In this document: in pieces, positions 38,824-48,501 of the stretch
Numbering within the stretch: position 1 is the first letter of the stretch
Layout: each line of letters starts with the position of its first letter
From: Pseudomonas sp. LP_7_YM
Lineage (GTDB): Bacteria; Pseudomonadota; Gammaproteobacteria; Pseudomonadales; Pseudomonadaceae
Direction of reading: 5' to 3'
Assembly: GCF_004364435.1 (NCBI RefSeq)
Contig: NZ_SOCT01000002.1
Coordinates: 1-64,000 of the forward strand
DNA length: 64,000 nucleotides
The notes under the pieces: model-generated
What the model saw: only the letters and a program-made list of their open reading frames with translations
What the model was told of the DNA's origin: nothing
Database searches by the model: none
Translations under genes and position numbers: made by a program

Positions 38824-40500
38824 ATGCTGCAGACACGCGTGATTCCGCCTGCCGAGGGTGCTTACCCGTCCCCTTTGTTGATCAAAAGCCTGCTGCTGTC
38901 GGGCCACCGCTATGAACGAACGCGGGAAATCGTTTATCGGGACCAATCGCGCTATTCGTACCTGACGCTCAACGAGCGGATCTGCAGGCTGGCGAACGTG
39001 TTGACCGAAGCGGGTGTAAGGGCGGGCGACACCGTAGCGGTCATGGATTGGGACAGCCACCGTTACCTGGAATGCATGTTTGCCATCCCCATGATCGGTG
39101 CTGTGATCCACACCATTAACGTGCGTCTGTCGGTGGAGCAGATCCTGTTCACCATGAATCACGCCGAAGACCGGTTGGTGCTGGTCAACAGCGAATTCGT
39201 ATCGCTCTACAGCTCTTTCGCCAGCAAGCTGACCACGGTCGAGAACACCTTGCTGCTGACCGATACCGCCGAGAAAGCGGCTGATCTGCCCAATCTGCTA
39301 GGCGAGTACGAGACGCTGCTAGCGGAGGCCAGCCCAAATTACCGGTTCGAGGATTTTGACGAAAATTCGGTGGCCACGACGTTCTACACCACGGGCACCA
39401 CCGGCGATCCGAAAGGGGTCTACTTCACCCACCGGCAGTTGGTGCTGCATACCCTGGCGGTGGCCACCATTCTGGGCAGCGTCGAGGGCTTGCTGGGCAC
39501 TGACAAGGTCTACATGCCCATCACGCCGATGTTTCACGTGCATGCCTGGGGCGTGCCGTACGCCGCGACCATGCTTGGCGTGAAACAGGTCTATCCCGGT
39601 CGCTACGACCCTGAATTGTTGGTTCAGCTGTGGCGCAAGGAAGGGGTGACTTTCTCCCATTGCGTACCGACGATTCTGCAGATGGTGCTCAACGCCAAGG
39701 CTGCCAAGGATGCCGACTTCACAGGCTGGAATATCCTCATCGGTGGCAGCTCGCTCAATCGCTCATGGTATGAGGCGGCCAAGGCCAAGGGCATTCAGCT
39801 GACCGCCGCTTACGGCATGTCCGAAACCGGGCCGCTGGTGTCGGTGGCGCATTTGAATGACGAACTGATGGCGAGCAGCGAAGACGAGCGCACCGCATAC
39901 CGGATCAAGGCTGGCGCGCCGGGTGTATTGGTTGAAGCTGCAATTGTTGACGGCGAGGGCAGCTTCCTGCCGTCCGATGGCCAGGCGCAGGGCGAACTGG
40001 TGCTGCGGGCGCCATGGTTGACCGCAGGCTACTATCGCGAGCCGCACAAAGGCGCCGAACTGTGGGCTGGCGGCTGGCTGCATACCGGCGATGTGGCGAC
40101 GCTGGACAGCACGGGTGGCATTGATATTCGTGATCGAATCAAGGATGTGATCAAGACCGGCGGCGAATGGGTTTCTTCCCTCGAACTGGAGGATCTGTGC
40201 AGTCTTCATCCCGGCGTACGCGAGGTGGCGGTGGTCGGTATCGCCGATCCGCAATGGGGCGAGCGGCCGTTCGCGGTGCTGGTCGCTCACGAAGGCCATG
40301 TGATCGACGCCAGGACGCTGAAGGAGCATCTCAAGCCGTTCGTGGAACAGGGACACATCAATAAATGGGCGATTCCAAGCCAGATCGCCCTTGTTCCCGA
40401 AATTCCCAAGACCAGTGTCGGCAAGCTCGACAAGAAGCGAATTCGCCTGGATATCATCGAATGGCAAAGCACGAACAGTGCTTTTCTCTCTACGCTCTGA
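38824..40500 (+). CDS. Fatty acyl-CoA synthetase (AMP-binding, AlkK-like)
   Basis: A 558-aa adenylate-forming ligase. The P-loop motif is TTGTTGDPKGVYFTH, the AMP motif is LTAAYGMSETGP, and GWLHTGDVATLD is the hinge-region motif. The catalytic Lys is in KTSVGKLDKKRI near the C-terminus. The type matches medium- to long-chain acyl-CoA ligases. It precedes a DUF1302 outer-membrane gene, a pairing common in Pseudomonas fatty-acid or sterol-related clusters. Confidence 0.9.
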   Translation: MLQTRVIPPAEGAYPSPLLIKSLLLSGHRYERTREIVYRDQSRYSYLTLNERICRLANVLTEAGVRAGDTVAVMDWDSHRYLECMFAIPMIGAVIHTINVRLSVEQILFTMNHAEDRLVLVNSEFVSLYSSFASKLTTVENTLLLTDTAEKAADLPNLLGEYETLLAEASPNYRFEDFDENSVATTFYTTGTTGDPKGVYFTHRQLVLHTLAVATILGSVEGLLGTDKVYMPITPMFHVHAWGVPYAATMLGVKQVYPGRYDPELLVQLWRKEGVTFSHCVPTILQMVLNAKAAKDADFTGWNILIGGSSLNRSWYEAAKAKGIQLTAAYGMSETGPLVSVAHLNDELMASSEDERTAYRIKAGAPGVLVEAAIVDGEGSFLPSDGQAQGELVLRAPWLTAGYYREPHKGAELWAGGWLHTGDVATLDSTGGIDIRDRIKDVIKTGGEWVSSLELEDLCSLHPGVREVAVVGIADPQWGERPFAVLVAHEGHVIDARTLKEHLKPFVEQGHINKWAIPSQIALVPEIPKTSVGKLDKKRIRLDIIEWQSTNSAFLSTL

Positions 40501-40687
40501 ATCTTTTTTTCGCACACAGGGGTCTGATTTCGTTCATCGCAATGTGCCGCGAGGGCTCTGCGCAGGCGTCTGCCTTGCTCATTCCAAATTCAGCCATCCT
40601 CTTTTGCCGCGCCCCCGTCCGCCGAAATCGACGAGTCAGGGGTATTGACGCTGCAAATCACATTTTAGAGGGATTAAGCAGTAGCAC

Positions 40688-40707
40688 CTGCCGGCCATAG
40701 TCGGCAG
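40688..40707. promoter_or_regulatory. Palindrome upstream of the DUF1302 gene
   Basis: CTGCCGgccatagtCGGCAG lies about 150 bp before the DUF1302 start, in a 350-bp gene-free interval (40501-40853) that otherwise shows nothing assignable. Related pieces (TACTGCCATAA) occur nearer the start. It may bind the regulator whose remnant is found at 42.9 kb; this is inference. Confidence 0.3.
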
Positions 40708-40853
40708 TAGGTCGGCACCAGAGAGAACGCCGCTTCGCTTCGCAGCTTACGGGCTGCCGACAAGCGCTGAACCCAGGCACTGCGGATCGGTCTGCCTGAG
40801 TCGTTTCTGGAAGCACCTACTGCCATAAAATAAAAGCACACGGAGTAGCGTTG

Positions 40854-42776
40854 ATGACATCACCAAACCTGTTCTGGCGCCGGGCAAAACTGCCTCTGGC
40901 TGTCAGCCTCGCTTCCACGCTTGCCAGCCCTGCATTCGGCGTCAGTTTCAACATCGGTGAAATCGAAGGTAATTTCGACTCGTCACTCTCCATCGGCGCC
41001 AGTTGGTCCACCCAGAACGCCAACAAGAATCTGATCGGATCGAACAACGGCGGACACGGCCTTTCGCAGACTTCCGATGACGGCCATCTGAACTTCAAAA
41101 GCGGGGAAACATTCTCGAAGATATTCAAGGGCGTTCACGATCTGGAGCTTAAATACGGCGACACCGGCGTGTTCCTGCGGGGCAAGTACTGGTACGACTT
41201 CAAGCTCAAGGATGAAGACCTCGACTTCAAGAACGTCAGCGACTCGGGCCGCAAGGAGGCCGGCAAATCTTCAGGTTTCGAACTGCTCGATGCGTTCGTC
41301 TATCACAACTACTCCATAGGCGATGAGCCGGGCTCGGTGCGTCTGGGCAAGCAGGTGGTCAACTGGGGCGAGAGCACGTTCATCGGCGGCGGTATCAACA
41401 GCATCAACCCGATCGACGTCTCGGCGTTCCGTCGTCCTGGTTCGGAAATCAAGGAAGGCCTGGTTCCGGTCAACATGTTCTACCTGTCCCAAAACCTGAC
41501 CGAAAACCTTTCCGCCGAAGGTTTTTACCAGTTGGAGTGGGACCAGACGGTCGTCGACAACTGCGGCACGTTCTTCTCGCAGTCGGACGTGGTTGCCGAT
41601 GGTTGCTCCAACAACCTGGCAGTACTGCGTACTCGCAACAGCCTGAACTCCGCGTTGCCTGCTGCATTGCGCACGCCGGTGCAGGCAACACTGGCCGCCC
41701 GTGGGGTGAGCTACGGCAGCCCGGATGAAGGCGCCGTGGTTGCTCGTGGTCCTGACCGTGACGCCCGCGACAGTGGCCAGTACGGCCTGGCCATGCACTA
41801 CAACTTCGAGCCGCTGAACACCGAGTTTGGCGCTTACTACATGAACTACCACAGCCGTCTACCGATCTTCAGTGGCAAGAGTGGGCCCGCCAGCGCCTAC
41901 AGTACCTCGGGTTTGGCCGCAGGGCTGGTGAGCAGGGGCGTGCCGCAGGGTGTTGCGACCCGCCTGGCACCGACCCTGTCGCCGCTGGTGGCGGCGGGCA
42001 ACTCCAGCTACTACGTCGAATACCCTGAAGACATTCACCTGTTTGGCCTGAGCTTCTCCACTACGCTGCCAACAGGAACCGCGTGGAGCGGCGAGCTCAG
42101 TTACCGTCCAAACGCCCCGGTGCAAGTCAATACCACCGACATCCTTTATTCCGGCCTGTCGCCGCTCAACCCCAGCGTATCGCTGTTGCAGGGTGCTCCG
42201 AACACCGACCAGAAAGGTTATCGACGCAAGGAAATCAGCCAGGCGCAGACCACGTTCACGCAGTTCTTCGATCAGGTGATGGGTGCCGAACGGCTGACCG
42301 TGATCGGCGAAGTGGGCTGGACCCATGTCGGCGGATTGGAGAGCACGTCAAAACTGCGTTACGGCCGTGATCCGAGCTATGGCCCCGGACCGCTGCCCAA
42401 TGGCCAATGCACTGCGCTCAATGCCAGCACCCTGGCTGGAGCGTCTTTGAATAACCTCAGCCGCTATTGCGAAAATGACGGCTTCACCACGACCGATTCA
42501 TGGGGTTATCGCGCCCGTGCCATCTGGGACTACAACAACGTGTTCGCCGGGGTGAACCTCAAGCCAAGCGTTGCCTGGTCCCACGACGTTGACGGTTACT
42601 CGCCAGGTCCCGGTGGCAACTTCGAGGAGGGTCGTAAAGCCATCAGCCTGGGTGTGGAGGCTGAGTATCAGAACACCTATACCGCCAACCTTTCCTACAC
42701 CAACTTCTTTGACGGCAAGTACACCACGGTGGATGACCGCGACTTCGTGGCCCTCAGCTTCGGGGTGAACTTCTAA
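40854..42776 (+). CDS. DUF1302 family outer-membrane protein
   Basis: A 640-aa exported protein with a signal ending near SPAFGVSF and beta-rich, aromatic-containing repeats. DUF1302 features include KEGLVPVNMFYLSQNLTENL and a C-terminal DRDFVALSFGVNF ending in Phe, as outer-membrane barrels do. DUF1302 genes usually stand before a DUF1329 gene and an RND exporter; here that partner is missing and the locus decays after the stop. GGAG precedes the ATG at 40854. Confidence 0.88.
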   Translation: MTSPNLFWRRAKLPLAVSLASTLASPAFGVSFNIGEIEGNFDSSLSIGASWSTQNANKNLIGSNNGGHGLSQTSDDGHLNFKSGETFSKIFKGVHDLELKYGDTGVFLRGKYWYDFKLKDEDLDFKNVSDSGRKEAGKSSGFELLDAFVYHNYSIGDEPGSVRLGKQVVNWGESTFIGGGINSINPIDVSAFRRPGSEIKEGLVPVNMFYLSQNLTENLSAEGFYQLEWDQTVVDNCGTFFSQSDVVADGCSNNLAVLRTRNSLNSALPAALRTPVQATLAARGVSYGSPDEGAVVARGPDRDARDSGQYGLAMHYNFEPLNTEFGAYYMNYHSRLPIFSGKSGPASAYSTSGLAAGLVSRGVPQGVATRLAPTLSPLVAAGNSSYYVEYPEDIHLFGLSFSTTLPTGTAWSGELSYRPNAPVQVNTTDILYSGLSPLNPSVSLLQGAPNTDQKGYRRKEISQAQTTFTQFFDQVMGAERLTVIGEVGWTHVGGLESTSKLRYGRDPSYGPGPLPNGQCTALNASTLAGASLNNLSRYCENDGFTTTDSWGYRARAIWDYNNVFAGVNLKPSVAWSHDVDGYSPGPGGNFEEGRKAISLGVEAEYQNTYTANLSYTNFFDGKYTTVDDRDFVALSFGVNF

Positions 42777-42785
42777 GGAACGACC

Positions 42786-43104
42786 ATGGAAATGAAAACA
42801 AGAAAAAGCCTGTTGCTGGTCGGCTATCTGCTCGACCAGTTCGCGTCCGATAAGGGCAAGCAGATACCTTGCGCACGGGACGTCATCGATCCCATTCCAT
42901 GCTTGGGACGAGGCCCTTGGCACGCGCGAACTCGGTGTCCTGCAACTCATCGCTCAAGGCTGTTTTAATCGGGAAATCAGCGACCGGTTATTTATTTCCC
43001 TGCACACCGTCAAGACCCACGCCAGCCATATCAACGGCAAGCTGGGCGTCGAGCGCAGAGCACAGGCCGTGGTCCGGGCGCAGGAATCGGGTTTGCTGGG
43101 CTAG
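42786..43104 (+). pseudogene. Remnant ending in a LuxR-type HTH
   Basis: A ribosome-binding site and ATG at 42786 open a frame (MEMKTRKSLLLVGYL...) that stops before 42970. From about 42899 another frame encodes LGTRELGVLQLIAQGCFNRE, then ISLHTVKTHASHINGKLGVE and ends at 43104. That is a nearly complete LuxR/GerE DNA-binding domain with its last helix. No intact upstream part exists, so this is a deletion or frameshift remnant of a LuxR-family regulator, possibly fused by deletion to the start of a former DUF1302-operon gene. Confidence 0.8.
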
Positions 43105-43150
43105 GAGCGAGAAGGCCGCCGACTATCTTCCAGCGACGTATTGTAGAGGC

Positions 43151-44350
43151 TCAAGACGCCCCTGCGCCTGCCCACATTTTTTCAACATCCTGCACCCCCC
43201 AGTCCTCAGCCAGTTCGAACTTGATGATCGCGTCCTTTTCGACGGGATTGGCCAGGTTAATGACATGTGGTTCGAATGCGATTCGGGTTCGGGTGGAGAG
43301 AAATACCTTCACTTTTGGGTGCAGCAGTGATTTCTCGCCCTGCTCGACGACAACGCCAAGCCGTTCGCTTTTCAGACGTACAAGCGCGCCGACCGGGTAG
43401 ATACCGACGGTCTTGACGAAGTGCTGGAGGATTTTTTCGTCGAAATGACCTTTCCAGGACGCCATCTCTCGGATAGAGCGTGCGGCGTCCCAACCTTTCT
43501 TGTAAGGCCGGTCCGAGGTGACGGCGTCGTATACATCACACACCGCCCCCATTTTTGCGAACAGGCTGATTTCTTCGCCTTTGAGGCCATGAGGGTAACC
43601 ACTGCCGTCGATTTTCTCGTGATGGTGCAGACAGACGTCCCGCACGGCACTGGTGACTTGCTGGCAGTGCTCAAGAATTTCCAGCCCGGCCTGCGGATGG
43701 TATTTCATCGCCTCGTATTCATCGACAGTCAGGCGAGCGGGTTTGTTGAGGATGGCGGGCGCAATCATCATCTTGCCGACATCGTGCATCAACCCGGCCA
43801 CGCCTGCTTCGCGTACCAGCTCCTCGTTAAGTTCCATCTGCCGCGCGAGCGCAACCATGAGCGCGCACACCGCCACTGAGTGCATGTAGGTGTATTCATC
43901 GGAAGTCTTCAGCCGCGACAGGCTGATCAACGCGTGGGGATGACGCATCACGGAAGTCGAAATCTCCTCGACAAGGAGGTCGACGTCTTTCACATTCATT
44001 GCGCGGCCCATGCGGGCATCAGTGAACATGACCGTCACGGCATCTTTGGCACGGCCACAGATCATTCTGGCGCGCGTCAGCTCTCTTTCCATGCTGGCAG
44101 GCGCTGTGTCGCTTTCACTGACCCTTTCCGAAGCCGCGGCGAGGATGTGTACTTGAGGCTCCGGACTTTTTCCACGCCCGGTGTCGATCCACACTTGGCG
44201 GGTCGATTCCTGAATGCGCTGGAGCACGCCTTCGTCAAGCAGCTTGCGCTCAACATGCAGTGTCCAGAATGGATCATGGTTTCGTGGGCGACAGAACTCG
44301 TGGATATACATACCCAGCGTTAGATCGCAGACCGCGATTTTTCTTAGCAT
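43151..44350 (-). CDS. HD-GYP domain cyclic-di-GMP phosphodiesterase
   Basis: A 399-aa protein with an N-terminal DUF3391 domain (about residues 4-120) followed by a full HD-GYP domain. The HD pair is in LMHDVGKMMI and the GYP signature is HHHEKIDGSGYPHGL. Metal ligands before and after (YMHSVAVCALMV, DVYDAVTSDRPYKKG) are present, so the enzyme is probably active. No sensor or membrane segment is visible. Confidence 0.93.
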   Translation of the reverse strand: MLRKIAVCDLTLGMYIHEFCRPRNHDPFWTLHVERKLLDEGVLQRIQESTRQVWIDTGRGKSPEPQVHILAAASERVSESDTAPASMERELTRARMICGRAKDAVTVMFTDARMGRAMNVKDVDLLVEEISTSVMRHPHALISLSRLKTSDEYTYMHSVAVCALMVALARQMELNEELVREAGVAGLMHDVGKMMIAPAILNKPARLTVDEYEAMKYHPQAGLEILEHCQQVTSAVRDVCLHHHEKIDGSGYPHGLKGEEISLFAKMGAVCDVYDAVTSDRPYKKGWDAARSIREMASWKGHFDEKILQHFVKTVGIYPVGALVRLKSERLGVVVEQGEKSLLHPKVKVFLSTRTRIAFEPHVINLANPVEKDAIIKFELAEDWGVQDVEKMWAGAGAS

Positions 44351-44706
44351 GGAGGCTGCTCGTTTCGCATTGGGCTTGGGCTGCCTTGCGTATTCATAGA
44401 GTCGACTTCATATCGTCTCGTGCGCTACACATATCGAGTGGTTGCGCATTGCCAGTATATGAGGGGTATTTAAAAAAATACATCAATGAACAGCACACCG
44501 ACACCTGTATTTTTAAGCGTTTAACCATACTGGTTACAGGGTTGAAGACGTTTTTCCAGGCAACACCAGAGTTAAGTAAAAAATAAATAGACGAGGTGCT
44601 TTAACTCAAGCAGAAAGTTACTCAGTTGGGTGTAGAGGCCTAAATAAAAGTTGTCATAGGCATACTGAAACACGCGCGGGCGTCGCGGCCGGTGGCCCGC
44701 AACGCT

Positions 44707-45471
44707 TTAGACCGTAGCGTAGTGACTCGGTGCGCAACCGACCAGACGACGAAACATGGTCGAAAAGGCAGCAGGGCTTTCATAACCCAGATCCAGCGCG
44801 ATGCGGGTGATGGGGTCTCCCGCTGACAGTCGTGACAGGGCAAGCATTACACAGGCGCGCTGGCGCCATTGGCCGAAACTCATCTGTGTCTGCTCGCGAA
44901 ACAGGCGGCTGAACGAGCGCTCACTGACGAACAGTTCCCGCGCCCAATCGTGTGGCGATTGGTGAATATCCGGGTGTTGCAGGAACCGCTGACAGCGATC
45001 CAGCAAACGAGGATCGTCAGGCAAGCGAATGTGCAATGGTAGCCCTCTTGCCAGCTCGATTTCCCACAGTGCCAGCGATATCAACGCCCCGTCTCGACCT
45101 TGAGGGTCATACACCAGTGGCATCTCCACGGCCTCGATCAGCAACTGGCGCAGCAGCGGTGAGACACTGATAACTTCGCAGACCCCGCGTGAAACAGGCA
45201 CTGCGGACGGCTCGATGTAAAGGCTTCGGGTACTGACCCCAAGCATCAATACTTCATGCTCCAGTTGCGCAGGAACCCAGACGGCTTGCTGGGGTGGCAC
45301 TACCCAATCACCTTGTTCGGTCGAGACTTTCATGACCCCCGTGGAGCCATATAGCAGCTGCGCGCGTCTGTGATAGTGCCGCCGTAACAGGTGGCCTTCG
45401 GCATAGTCATTGCCGATCGCAACGACTGGGCGGGGCGTGTCGTCGAGGTTGTCGATGGAAATATTGCGCAT
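44707..45471 (-). CDS. AraC family transcriptional regulator
   Basis: A 254-aa regulator with an N-terminal cupin-like sensor (EGHLLRRHYHRRAQLLYG, then WVVPPQQAVWVPAQLEHEV). Two C-terminal helix-turn-helix units follow (ELFVSERSFSRLFREQTQMS and ALDLGYESPAAFSTMFRRLV). The start at 45471 suits family length. It is divergent from the TauE-type exporter gene, which may be its target. The 356 bp on its other side (44351-44706) are AT-rich with no gene seen. Confidence 0.9.
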   Translation of the reverse strand: MRNISIDNLDDTPRPVVAIGNDYAEGHLLRRHYHRRAQLLYGSTGVMKVSTEQGDWVVPPQQAVWVPAQLEHEVLMLGVSTRSLYIEPSAVPVSRGVCEVISVSPLLRQLLIEAVEMPLVYDPQGRDGALISLALWEIELARGLPLHIRLPDDPRLLDRCQRFLQHPDIHQSPHDWARELFVSERSFSRLFREQTQMSFGQWRQRACVMLALSRLSAGDPITRIALDLGYESPAAFSTMFRRLVGCAPSHYATV

Positions 45472-45581
45472 GACATATCCTATGGAGTCTGGCCGAAACA
45501 CAAACATGAATGGCCTGAGTCCTCAAGCTCTGAGCGATGAAACTGCTTATCGTCGGCGGATATTCTTCAGGGCACGGCGCG

Positions 45582-46391
45582 ATGACTTATCTACTACTTG
45601 CACTCTTTGGCGGTGTTTCCGGGATCACGACAGTGCTGTTCGGTTTCGGTGGCGGCTTTGTAGTCGTACCGGTTCTTTATGGCGTGCTGATCAGTGGTGC
45701 AGGCGGCGCGCTGGCGGAGCAGGCGGCCATGCACGTAGCCGTAGCAACGTCCACCTGCGTGATGATCGTCAATGCCTCGCTAAGCACGCGCCGATCGGCC
45801 CGCGCCGGAACCCTGCTCAAGGCCTGGCTCTGGCCACTGGGGGGCTTCATCGCTGTCGGTGCACTGATCGGAGCAGTCGCAGCAGGATTCGTCAGTGGAT
45901 CGGTGTTGCGCGCAGCATTTGTCATTTATTTAGCAATTACCATTGTCGATTGCCTGTGCCGACGCGGATTTGTCTCTGCGGCATGCAAAGGCGAACCTCG
46001 TCGTCTGAGTCGCTGGAGCGTCGGGCCGGGTGGCATTGTCATCGGTGCCATCGCCACGTTTCTCGGGGTTGGCGGTAGCGTGATGACCGTCCCTTTGTTA
46101 CGCCGCAGCGGTTTGAGCATGACTCAGGCGACCTCCATGGCCAACCCGTTGAGCCTGCCTGTTGCGCTGGTCGGCACGGCCACCTACATGCTCACCGGTC
46201 TGAGCGGCAATGCGTTGGGGGCCGGCTACCTTGGCTACGTCAATCTCGGTGCTTTCGCCGTGCTGACCCTGGGCGCATGGTTCGGTATGCGTCTGGCGGC
46301 TCGCTGGGTGGGGCGCATTCCGGATCAATTGCACGCGCAGTCGTATGTGGGATTGCTGGTAGTCGTGATGATTAGCATGGTTCTGGTGTGA
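45582..46391 (+). CDS. TauE/SafE family sulfite exporter-like protein
   Basis: A membrane protein of about 269 aa with two repeats of four spans. The family loop is GFGGGFVVVPVLYG near the N-terminus and is repeated as GVGGSVMTVPLLRRSG. Members move sulfite, sulfoacetate or other organic anions. The start is uncertain: ATG codons at 45537 and 45582 both lack strong ribosome-binding sites. Divergent from the AraC regulator. Confidence 0.85.
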   Translation: MTYLLLALFGGVSGITTVLFGFGGGFVVVPVLYGVLISGAGGALAEQAAMHVAVATSTCVMIVNASLSTRRSARAGTLLKAWLWPLGGFIAVGALIGAVAAGFVSGSVLRAAFVIYLAITIVDCLCRRGFVSAACKGEPRRLSRWSVGPGGIVIGAIATFLGVGGSVMTVPLLRRSGLSMTQATSMANPLSLPVALVGTATYMLTGLSGNALGAGYLGYVNLGAFAVLTLGAWFGMRLAARWVGRIPDQLHAQSYVGLLVVVMISMVLV

Positions 46392-46407
46392 GCTGCGCGT
46401 TACCAGA

Positions 46408-46634
46408 TCAACCAGAGGATTCACCTGCGCCGTTTGTGTCACAGACGTTGTCGACGTAAGCGGTTACGAACCACTCTGGAATCTCTTCGCAGTGGTACTG
46501 CAGATCCGTACCTTCTGTGACCTCTGCCAGCAAGATGGACTTGTCAGCGCAGTTTATCGACGAAATGGGTAGCGAATCCTTTCCGCCGACGGTGATCGTT
46601 CAGGCGGCGTTAAGGAATTTTTGACTACTGTCAT
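46408..46634 (-). pseudogene. Probable frameshifted small cysteine-containing protein
   Basis: From an ATG at 46634 one frame reads MTVVKNSLTPPE. After CCTGAACGATC (about 46594-46604) the next frame continues TITVGGKDSLPISSINCADK, then LLAEVTEGTDLQYHCEEIPE and WFVTAYVDNVCDTNG to a stop at 46408. A single lost base would join both parts into one protein of about 75 aa with three cysteines. The second part has no start codon of its own. The region is otherwise a 312-bp gap. Confidence 0.4.
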
Positions 46635-46704
46635 GCTCTAACCGAGCACATGGCCTCGGTTTTCTATCGTTGTGCCAATACAAGCAATACAGGAGCTCTC
46701 GTTG

Positions 46705-47406
46705 ATGTTTACCCTTCGCCGTTCGATCATCGCTGCTACCGCGCTCGCTGTCTTGTCTGGCTGCGCGACGCAGAATCCATATGACAATCAAGGGCAGGCA
46801 CAAGATTCCGGCGGTGTGAGCAAAACCGCCAAATACGGTGGCCTCGGTGCGCTGGCAGGTGCCGTTGCCGGTGCTGCCATCGATCATAACCACCGCGGCA
46901 AAGGCGCCCTGATCGGTGCAGCCGTGGTCGGTGCCGGTGCAGCCGGTTACGGTTATTACGCCGACAAGCAGGAAGCTGCCCTGCGCGCGAGCATGGCCAA
47001 TACCGGCGTTCAAGTGCAGCGTGAAGGCGACAACATCAAGTTGGTCATGCCAGGCAACATCACATTCGCTACAGATTCTTCGGCGATTGCCAGCAGCTTT
47101 TACTCGCCGCTGAACAACCTTGCCGGCTCGTTGAAGCAGTACAACCAGAACCTGATCGAAATCGTCGGTTACACCGACAGCACCGGCAGCCGCCAGCACA
47201 ACATGGATCTGTCGCAACAGCGTGCGCAGAGCGTGGCGACCTACCTGACCTCACAGGGCGTGGATGCTTCTCACCTGTCGGTTCGCGGGGCGGGCCCCGA
47301 TTCTCCTATTGCCAGCAACGCCGACGTCAATGGCCGAGCCCAGAATCGTCGTGTAGAGGTCAACCTCAAGCCGATCCCCGGTCAGCAATATCAACAGCAG
47401 CAATAA
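46705..47406 (+). CDS. OmpA family lipoprotein (YiaD-like)
   Basis: A 233-aa precursor with lipobox AVLSGC (Cys20) and a glycine-rich zipper-like membrane segment (GGLGALAGAVAGAAIDHNHR, GALIGAAVVGAGAAGYGYYA). The C-terminal OmpA peptidoglycan-binding domain has IEIVGYTDSTGSRQHNMDLS and NRRVEVNL. AGGAG precedes the ATG at 46705. It probably tethers the outer membrane to the wall. Confidence 0.93.
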   Translation: MFTLRRSIIAATALAVLSGCATQNPYDNQGQAQDSGGVSKTAKYGGLGALAGAVAGAAIDHNHRGKGALIGAAVVGAGAAGYGYYADKQEAALRASMANTGVQVQREGDNIKLVMPGNITFATDSSAIASSFYSPLNNLAGSLKQYNQNLIEIVGYTDSTGSRQHNMDLSQQRAQSVATYLTSQGVDASHLSVRGAGPDSPIASNADVNGRAQNRRVEVNLKPIPGQQYQQQQ

Positions 47407-47421
47407 TGGCTTGAGTAATAG

Positions 47422-47452
47422 CGAAAACCCCGACTTTGGTGTCGGGGTTTTC
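47422..47452 (+). terminator. Terminator after the OmpA-family gene
   Basis: GAAAACCCCGAC-tttggt-GTCGGGGTTTTCG, a strong stem ending in T residues, 16 bp after the stop. Confidence 0.92.
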
Positions 47453-47511
47453 GTTTGTGGTCGATATGGATTGCAGAGGGCATTCCTTCTGACCGTCCTT
47501 TGTGCAGTGCG

Positions 47512-48417
47512 TCAGGATTTGCGCAGATAGCGCTCATGCATGTCCCCGAGCAGCGCATCCTTGTCTTCCCACAGTCGATTGATCCATTGCTGGAATTCAG
47601 CTCGATACGCCTCGTCCTGGTCGTAGCTCTTGCCGATGAACTGCTGAGGGATCGGTACTTGCTCGAAGTGCGCGACCACCTCGCGAACCCGGCCGCATAG
47701 CAAATCCCAGTAACCCGGCTGACCGGCGGGATAGTGAATGGTCACGTTGACGATGGATTCCAACTGCTCTCCCATCGCGTCCAGCACAAAGGCAATGCCG
47801 CCCGCCTTGGGCTTGAGCAGGTAGCGAAATGGCGAGTTCTGTTGGGCGTGTTTGCTTTTGGTGAAGCGCGTGCCCTCTGCGAAGTTAAAGATGCCTACCG
47901 GATTATTGCGAAACTTGGCGCAGGTGCGACGGGTGGTTTCCAGGTCCTTGCCTTTCTTTTCCGGGTGCCTGGCCAGATACGCTTTGCTGTAGCGCTTCAT
48001 GAACGGAAAGCCCAGCGCCCACCATGCGAGGCCGATCACCGGCACCCAGATCAGCTCCTGCTTGAGAAAGAACTTCAGCGCACGGATGCGCCGGTTCAGC
48101 ACGTACTGCAACACCATGATGTCGACCCAGCTCTGATGGTTGCTGGTCACCAGATAGGAGTGCTGGTAATCCAGGCTTTCCAGGCCGCTCAGGTGCCAGC
48201 GGGTGTGACCCAGCAGGTTCATCCACGCATTGTTGTTGCTGATCCAGGCCTCGTGGATATGGCTCATGAGCCAATCAGTCACCTTCTGCGCAGCCGGGAA
48301 GGGCAGGCACAGTTTGAAGATGGCGATGATGAACAGCGGCGTGCAACAGACAATCGTATTGAGCGCCAACAGCAGCGAGGCGATGACGCCGCGCAAAGAG
48401 GCGTGCAAGAAATCCAT
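47512..48417 (-). CDS. Acyltransferase (PlsC/YihG-like)
   Basis: A 301-aa membrane acyltransferase. An N-terminal hydrophobic segment is followed by the HX4D motif in TSNHQSWVDIMVLQ and by FNFAEGTRFTKSKH, the EGTR substrate motif. This is the architecture of LCLAT/YihG-type lysophospholipid acyltransferases. The start at 48417 (MDFLHASLRG) gives the expected membrane anchor. Confidence 0.87.
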   Translation of the reverse strand: MDFLHASLRGVIASLLLALNTIVCCTPLFIIAIFKLCLPFPAAQKVTDWLMSHIHEAWISNNNAWMNLLGHTRWHLSGLESLDYQHSYLVTSNHQSWVDIMVLQYVLNRRIRALKFFLKQELIWVPVIGLAWWALGFPFMKRYSKAYLARHPEKKGKDLETTRRTCAKFRNNPVGIFNFAEGTRFTKSKHAQQNSPFRYLLKPKAGGIAFVLDAMGEQLESIVNVTIHYPAGQPGYWDLLCGRVREVVAHFEQVPIPQQFIGKSYDQDEAYRAEFQQWINRLWEDKDALLGDMHERYLRKS

Positions 48418-48501
48418 GGGGAATCGAACTCCGAAGGTAAGACAGCCGCCAGTGAGGCCCGGCGGCATTATTGTGGGTCAAGAATATTCAGACCCGCGTT
48501 A

